NCBI GenBank assembly: GCA_013153275.1
Contig: JAADER010000036.1
Location: 1-36,093, forward strand
DNA length: 36,093 nucleotides
Direction: 5' to 3'
Origin: Thermoproteota archaeon
GTDB taxonomy: Archaea > Thermoproteota > Thermoprotei > Thermoproteales > Thermocladiaceae
The notes below the pieces were generated by a model, which was given only the letters and a program-made list of their open reading frames with translations, searched no databases and was not told the DNA's origin. Below, one piece after another: positions 32,129 to 36,093 of this stretch. The position numbers and the translations under genes were made by a program. Each line of letters opens with the position of its first letter. The first letter of the stretch is position 1.

Positions 32129-33035
32129 GGTAGAGACCCATAAGATCTAGAATAAGCTTGATCACTACAGTACAATATGTTAAGGAAGGGTCTGCAGTTG
32201 GACAATATTCAACTACGTCACATATCTTACATCTGGCCTCATGCACTTGCAAGCAAGAAATCATCTCTAGAAGCTTTAACAGCTCATCGAAGCTCAGTCC
32301 TCCATATCCTTCAGGATTAGATACGGCCGGCATAGTGGAGATATCTAGAACATCTAGATCGACTGATATATATAACGTATCTATCTTCGGAGTAGTTGAT
32401 AGAAAATCCCTAATAATTCTACTGAGGGTCCCTCGATTAAGATCTCTGAGGACATTTATGTCTAGCATTACTAGTCTCTCTTTCATGTTTCTTGCAAACA
32501 CTATCTCCTCATTATCAAACGCTCTTGCTCCGATATGTAGCATGTACAGGTTCTCTTTCTCCTCTAGAAGCCTTCTGAGATGTGTAGCATGTGAAAGTCT
32601 CTGCCCGAGAGGCCACTCGTCCCTCATGTCAAGATGTGCGTCAAATACTACTAGCAGTATATTATCGTTTATTCCGGTACACGATGCATATGTTATTGTA
32701 TGTTCTCCACCTATTATGAGCATTTTCTTCAGACCCAGCGACACAAGCTCTCTTATCGATCTTCTTATTCTCTCAACGTTCTCTCTAATATCTCCGTGGA
32801 TGAGTGCTATATCTCCAATGTCTCTGATATTACTGTTGTCTATGTTTCTCATTTTTGAGGTAGTTGCCTCTGTGAGAGGTGATAGCTGTCTTATGACTGT
32901 TGGTGCGTATCTGGTTCCTTGTCTGAAGCTTGTAGTATCTTCAAGCGGTACTCCTATGACATGTATCTGTTCTTTCTCCCCTATACCTGTTCTAGATTGC
33001 AAAAAAGTTGATACTGGCTCAAATATATATGACAC
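32121..33035 (-). CDS. speB: Ureohydrolase (agmatinase-like)
   Basis: A dinuclear manganese hydrolase of the arginase/agmatinase family, probably making putrescine and urea from agmatine. All six metal ligands are in place in the 304-residue protein: H112 (GGEHTIT), D132, H134 and D136 (FDAHLDMRD), D226 and D228 (SVDLDVLD). LEDTTSFRQGTRYAP and SHATHLRR fit agmatinase better than arginase. The start is GTG at 33035, 25 bp from an AT box shared with glyS. The substrate is inferred from family. Confidence 0.88.
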   Translation of the reverse strand: MSYIFEPVSTFLQSRTGIGEKEQIHVIGVPLEDTTSFRQGTRYAPTVIRQLSPLTEATTSKMRNIDNSNIRDIGDIALIHGDIRENVERIRRSIRELVSLGLKKMLIIGGEHTITYASCTGINDNILLVVFDAHLDMRDEWPLGQRLSHATHLRRLLEEKENLYMLHIGARAFDNEEIVFARNMKERLVMLDINVLRDLNRGTLSRIIRDFLSTTPKIDTLYISVDLDVLDISTMPAVSNPEGYGGLSFDELLKLLEMISCLQVHEARCKICDVVEYCPTADPSLTYCTVVIKLILDLMGLYLI

Positions 33036-33052
33036 ATCTCTGTGCTATGAAA

Positions 33053-33068
33053 GCATAATTTATAAGTT
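33053..33068. promoter_or_regulatory. AT box shared by the ureohydrolase and glyS
   Basis: AATTTATAAGTTAAAT lies about 25 bp from the minus GTG (33035) and about 35 bp from the plus ATG (33096), so either direction could use it. Confidence 0.5.
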
Positions 33069-33095
33069 AAATCGTCCAGTAGTCTCTAGTCAGCG

Positions 33096-34898
33096 ATGAG
33101 CAAGGACAGAAGCGAGGTACTTATGGAGTACCTGCTAACGAGAGGCTTCGTATGGCCTAGCTTTGAGATCTACAGGAGCATGGTTGAGGTCGGAGGGTTC
33201 TACGATTATGGTCCTCTCGGAGTCGAGGTTAAGAGGAACATAGTTGAAAAGTGGAGAAGGATATTTGTGTATCCTTATCAGGATATCATTTTTGAGATAG
33301 AGACTCCAATAATAATGCCTGAGATAGTTTTCCAAGCTAGCGGGCATCTCGAACATTTTACAGACTACATAGTCGAGTGTATGAAGTGTGGTAGAAAGTA
33401 CAGGGCAGACCATCTTGTCGAGGAGGAGTTGAAGAAGAGGGGAATAAATATCAGGACTGAGGGTCTCTCAGAGAGAGATATAGAGAAACTCATAATCGAA
33501 CATGAGATCAAGTGTCCTCAATGCGGTGGTGAGCTCAGCAAGGTCTACAAGTTCAATCTCCTATTTAGAACAACGATAGGACCATACAGCAACAATGTTG
33601 GCTACATAAGACCTGAGACTGCGCAGGGAATGTTTGTCACGTTTCCAAGAATATTCGATCTGGCCGGCAGGAAGCTTCCCTTTGGAGTAGCTCAGATAGG
33701 CAGAGTTGGGCGAAACGAGATATCTCCAAGACAGGGCCTGATAAGGCTGAGAGAGTTCTCTCAGATGGAGATAGAGCTCTTCTTCGATCCTAAGGATCCT
33801 AGATGTCCGTTCCTAGACGATGTCCGTGACGTCAAGATCAGACTTACGACGGAGGACGAGGTCAAGAAAGCGGTCAAGGAGGGACGAGATCCCACTCCTA
33901 TGGAGCTCACTCCTAGAGAGATCGTTGACAGAAAGATTGTTCCTAACGAGTGGATGGCATTCTACATGGCTCTCGCAATGACTTTCATGAACGAGCTTGG
34001 CATACCTGTAGATCATCAGTACTTTCTCGCTAAGCTTCCCGAAGAGAGAGCACATTATGCAGCATGCGCGTTTGATCAGATGGTTCTCTCAGAGAGGTTC
34101 GGATGGATCGAGGTCAGCGGTCTAGCATACAGGACAGACTACGACTTATCTAGACATGAGAAGTTCAGCGGTAGAGAGCTCAGAGCTGAGCGCAGGTTAG
34201 ATAGGCCTGTTGAGATAGAGGTCGTTAGAGTGTACCCTAATCCTCAGAAGATTAGAGAGGTCTTTCGGGACAAGGCCAGGGAGGTCATGAAGCTTATAGC
34301 AGGACTACGCGAGGAGGATGCAAGAAGGCTGGCACGTGGGGAGAAGATAAGGATAGGTGAGTATGAGATCACTCCAGAGCTAGTGTTTCTCAAGGTCGAG
34401 AGAAAGAAGATAACGAAGGAGAAGTTCGTGCCACATGTGGTTGAGCCCTCATTTGGAATAGACAGGATAGTGTACGTAACTCTAGAACATGCGTTCACGT
34501 TGGTTGATAGCGACAAGATACTTCTCAGACTTCCCCCAGACATCGCACCGATCAAAGTTGCTGTGCTTCCTCTCGTACGTAGAGAGCCTCTCACCAGTAT
34601 TGGAGCAAGCATAGCGAGAGAGCTAGCTAGAAGGGGGCTGAAGGTTCTCTACGATGATGATGGGAGCATAGGAAGCAGGTACTCGAGATGTGACGAGCTC
34701 GGAGTACCTATAGCTGTGACAGTCGATGATAGGACTGTAGAAGACGGCACCGTTACGTTAAGAGATAGAGACACTAGAATACAGATTCGAGCAAAGATCA
34801 GCGACATATATAGCATAGTTCGATCAGTAATAGAGGAGAAGCGAGACCTAGTGAATGTCGGAAGAGAGCTAGGGCTAGAAGTCATCGAGAGGACTTAG
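33096..34898 (+). CDS. glyS: Glycyl-tRNA synthetase (alpha2 type)
   Basis: A class II synthetase of 600 residues, the homodimeric archaeal/eukaryotic form. Motif-1 region GGFYDYGPLGVEVKRN (33-48) is followed by a zinc-like insertion (C95-x2-C98 and C140-x2-C143). RPETAQGMF (172-180) is the family signature, and motif 3 is at VVEPSFGIDRIVYVTLEHAF. The C-terminal anticodon domain is present (IAPIKVAVLPLVRREPL...). It lies divergent from the ureohydrolase and just upstream of the small beta-barrel gene on the same strand. Confidence 0.96.
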   Translation: MSKDRSEVLMEYLLTRGFVWPSFEIYRSMVEVGGFYDYGPLGVEVKRNIVEKWRRIFVYPYQDIIFEIETPIIMPEIVFQASGHLEHFTDYIVECMKCGRKYRADHLVEEELKKRGINIRTEGLSERDIEKLIIEHEIKCPQCGGELSKVYKFNLLFRTTIGPYSNNVGYIRPETAQGMFVTFPRIFDLAGRKLPFGVAQIGRVGRNEISPRQGLIRLREFSQMEIELFFDPKDPRCPFLDDVRDVKIRLTTEDEVKKAVKEGRDPTPMELTPREIVDRKIVPNEWMAFYMALAMTFMNELGIPVDHQYFLAKLPEERAHYAACAFDQMVLSERFGWIEVSGLAYRTDYDLSRHEKFSGRELRAERRLDRPVEIEVVRVYPNPQKIREVFRDKAREVMKLIAGLREEDARRLARGEKIRIGEYEITPELVFLKVERKKITKEKFVPHVVEPSFGIDRIVYVTLEHAFTLVDSDKILLRLPPDIAPIKVAVLPLVRREPLTSIGASIARELARRGLKVLYDDDGSIGSRYSRCDELGVPIAVTVDDRTVEDGTVTLRDRDTRIQIRAKISDIYSIVRSVIEEKRDLVNVGRELGLEVIERT

Positions 34899-34902
34899 TC
34901 AC

Positions 34903-34915
34903 ATATTTTTAAACC
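34903..34915 (+). promoter_or_regulatory. Putative TATA box of the beta-barrel gene
   Basis: ATATTTTTAAACC is centred about 33 bp before ATG 34943, which favours that start over GTG 34931. Confidence 0.45.
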
Positions 34916-34942
34916 TTTGAGAGAAATATAGTGCCGGTAGCT

Positions 34943-35353
34943 ATGTCAAAGGAGGAGAGAAGAAACACGGAGCATACCGCGACCAGCAGTGAGGAGACAA
35001 GGATCGAGAGCGAGCCTCAGCCAAAGCTGATAATACCATCCTTCCTGAGACCTGACATGTTCAGAAAGGAGGAGAAGAGGGAAAGAAAGGAGAAGAGGAT
35101 ACGTCTAAGAAGAAGCAAAGATGTTGACGAAGGCAAGGCGAAGATAAATCCAGAGCTAGCCCAGGAGCTCGAGATAAGAGACAAGGTTGAGGTCGTGGTT
35201 GTTGGAGGCGGATCTAGAGAGAGAAGGTACGTCTTTGCAGTGATATTCGACGTGAAGGTGCCGAAGAATGAGATCTGGTGTAATGAAAACGAGATGAGAA
35301 AGCTCGGGATCGCGGATAACACGATGGCAACAGTGAGAGCTTACAAAATATGA
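34943..35353 (+). CDS. Small protein with charged N-terminus and double-psi-barrel-like C-terminus
   Basis: I do not recognise the family. The N-terminal half (about 75 residues) is charged and probably disordered, with a basic helix rich in KRKE. The C-terminal 60 residues look like a small beta barrel: INPELAQELEIRDKVEVVVVGGG, RRYVFAVIFDVKVPKNEIWCNENEMRKLGI, ADNTMATVRA. The Asp/Lys-Val-Glu-Val and N-E-I-W-x-N repeats recall the double-psi barrel of CDC48-type N-domains. Its stop overlaps the tRNA endonuclease start by 4 nt (ATGA), so the two are translationally coupled. The fold is inferred by eye. Confidence 0.75.
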   Translation: MSKEERRNTEHTATSSEETRIESEPQPKLIIPSFLRPDMFRKEEKRERKEKRIRLRRSKDVDEGKAKINPELAQELEIRDKVEVVVVGGGSRERRYVFAVIFDVKVPKNEIWCNENEMRKLGIADNTMATVRAYKI

Positions 35354-35910
35354 GGAGGATAAGGGCAGTCCTGTTAGATAGGGGTGTGATAGTACCTGAC
35401 GTAGAGTCCGCAAGAACGTTATATAGGTCCGGGTTCTATGGCAAGTTCATAGGGCATGAGAAAGTGAAGCTTCAGGAAGTAGAGAACATAGTAGCACCTC
35501 TTCAGCTGTCTCTTGTAGAGGCTCTCTACCTAGTGGAGAAGGGGGTCATAGAGGTCTACCGGCCTGACGGTTCTCCCGTAAGTGTTGAGGAGTTAAGAGA
35601 GATCGGCAGACGTCTCATAAGGAACTTCGACTTCATATACAGGATATATAGAGAACTGAGAGAGAGAGGACTTGTGGTGAAGAGCGGTCTCAAGTTTGGT
35701 GCCCTGTTCGCAGTATATGAGAAAGGTCCAGGTATAGATCATGCACCAATGCTGGTGCACTTCATAGAACCTGACAGAGACATAAACGCTCTAGACATAA
35801 CGAGAGCTGCACGACTCTCACATAGTGTCAACAAGAGGTTCGTGCTTGCAACATGGAACAAGATTGAGAACAGGGTAGACTACGTGGCGTTCGAATGGTG
35901 GACCCCATGA
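35350..35910 (+). CDS. endA: tRNA-splicing endonuclease subunit
   Basis: Cuts introns from precursor tRNA and rRNA. The 186-residue subunit carries the catalytic triad in family context: Y123 (FAVYEKGPG), H131 (IDHAPMLVH) and K162 (SVNKRFVLA). Length matches the single-module archaeal catalytic subunit. In crenarchaea the enzyme is usually a heterotetramer with a second, non-catalytic subunit encoded elsewhere, not seen here. It is coupled to the beta-barrel gene by an ATGA overlap and followed 33 nt later by ileS. Confidence 0.95.
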   Translation: MRRIRAVLLDRGVIVPDVESARTLYRSGFYGKFIGHEKVKLQEVENIVAPLQLSLVEALYLVEKGVIEVYRPDGSPVSVEELREIGRRLIRNFDFIYRIYRELRERGLVVKSGLKFGALFAVYEKGPGIDHAPMLVHFIEPDRDINALDITRAARLSHSVNKRFVLATWNKIENRVDYVAFEWWTP

Positions 35911-35914
35911 TAGT

Positions 35915-35926
35915 AATGTTTATAAC
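35915..35926 (+). promoter_or_regulatory. Putative ileS TATA box
   Basis: ATGTTTATAACA is centred about 23 bp upstream of the ileS ATG. Confidence 0.45.
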
Positions 35927-35943
35927 ATGCACAACGTGAAGAG

Positions 35944-36093
35944 ATGGCTCAGGTGGTTTCTATTGATCTATTCACCCTAGAGCAGAGATTCGACGTAAAG
36001 AGAGTTGAGGATCTCGTAAGAAAGTTCTGGAGTGAGCATCAGATTCCTAAGAAGTGGAGAGAGATAACATGGACGAGACCACTATTCACGTTC
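35944..36093 (+). CDS. ileS: Isoleucyl-tRNA synthetase, N-terminal fragment cut by the window edge
   Basis: Only the first 50 residues are in the window: MAQVVSIDLFTLEQRF, then VEDLVRKFWSEHQIPKKWRE and TRPLFTF, at which point the window ends. In archaeal IleRS a segment like this (FWxEHxIxxK...PLFxF) directly precedes LEGPPTxNGxxHVGH, the class I HIGH region. Assignment rests on this short match. A ValRS-like start cannot be fully excluded, but PLFTF after the FW helix is the IleRS pattern. Confidence 0.75.
   Translation, partial: MAQVVSIDLFTLEQRFDVKRVEDLVRKFWSEHQIPKKWREITWTRPLFTF

Noticed and set aside
1-36093. CRISPR array, insertion sequence or prophage
   Set aside because: No direct-repeat/spacer series, transposase or phage genes were seen; gene content is housekeeping throughout.

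Overview
The window looks like chromosomal DNA from a thermophilic crenarchaeon (Thermoprotei; a Desulfurococcales-like lineage fits, genus not assigned). Supporting signs are archaeal versions of information genes (L18e, RpoP, tRNA-splicing endonuclease, Nob1 PIN domain, proteasome beta), the archaeal GAPDH/PGK pair, a short archaeal adenylosuccinate synthetase, GTP-dependent dephospho-CoA kinase, and heavy AGA/AGG (Arg) and ATA (Ile) codon use. TATA-like boxes lie about 25 nt upstream of many start codons, which points to mostly leaderless mRNAs. GTG starts are common and TTG occurs. Genes are packed tightly on both strands with short gaps and several overlaps. I see no insertion sequence, CRISPR array, tRNA or rRNA.

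Layout. 1-3.4 kb: 3' part of purB (minus), a helix-turn-helix protein fused to a tetrapyrrole-methylase-like domain, and purA. 3.4-7 kb: an orphan protein, a FAD dehydrogenase with a ferredoxin-like cysteine motif, L18e, and a cation/Ca2+ exchanger. 7-9.2 kb: a tail-to-tail pair of a DUF1611 (DgcN-like) protein and an enolase-superfamily dipeptide epimerase (DgcA-like). 9.2-11.5 kb: a candidate C/D box guide RNA, a divergent HhH-GPD-like protein, and a nickel-maturation group (HypC, CooT, CooC). 11.5-16.3 kb (all minus): GAPDH and PGK, prephenate dehydratase, and dephospho-CoA kinase with a RibD-type reductase. 16.3-18.7 kb: an orphan protein, a small zinc-ribbon protein, the Nob1-like PIN protein and proteasome beta. 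18.7-26 kb: LeuRS, a glutamate-synthase-like fusion, a small charged winged-helix protein, and MetRS. 26-31.2 kb: an HTH regulator, a small membrane protein, a radical-SAM enzyme and the large V/A-ATPase subunit I. 31.1-36.1 kb: a ferredoxin, NMN adenylyltransferase, RpoP, a ureohydrolase, GlyRS, a beta-barrel protein coupled to the tRNA-splicing endonuclease, and the 5' end of IleRS.

The window is mostly housekeeping (purine synthesis, lower glycolysis/gluconeogenesis, phenylalanine, riboflavin, CoA and NAD synthesis, translation). The most unusual items are: (i) the HTH/methylase-fold fusion between purB and purA; (ii) the DgcN/DgcA-like pair, which suggests D-glutamate or acyl-amino-acid metabolism in a crenarchaeon; (iii) the candidate C/D guide RNA whose 12-nt guide complements a generic tRNA D-arm; (iv) CooC/CooT/HypC without their hydrogenase or CODH; (v) the GATase-GXGXG fusion with no FMN domain; and (vi) repeated use of one central AT box between divergent genes.
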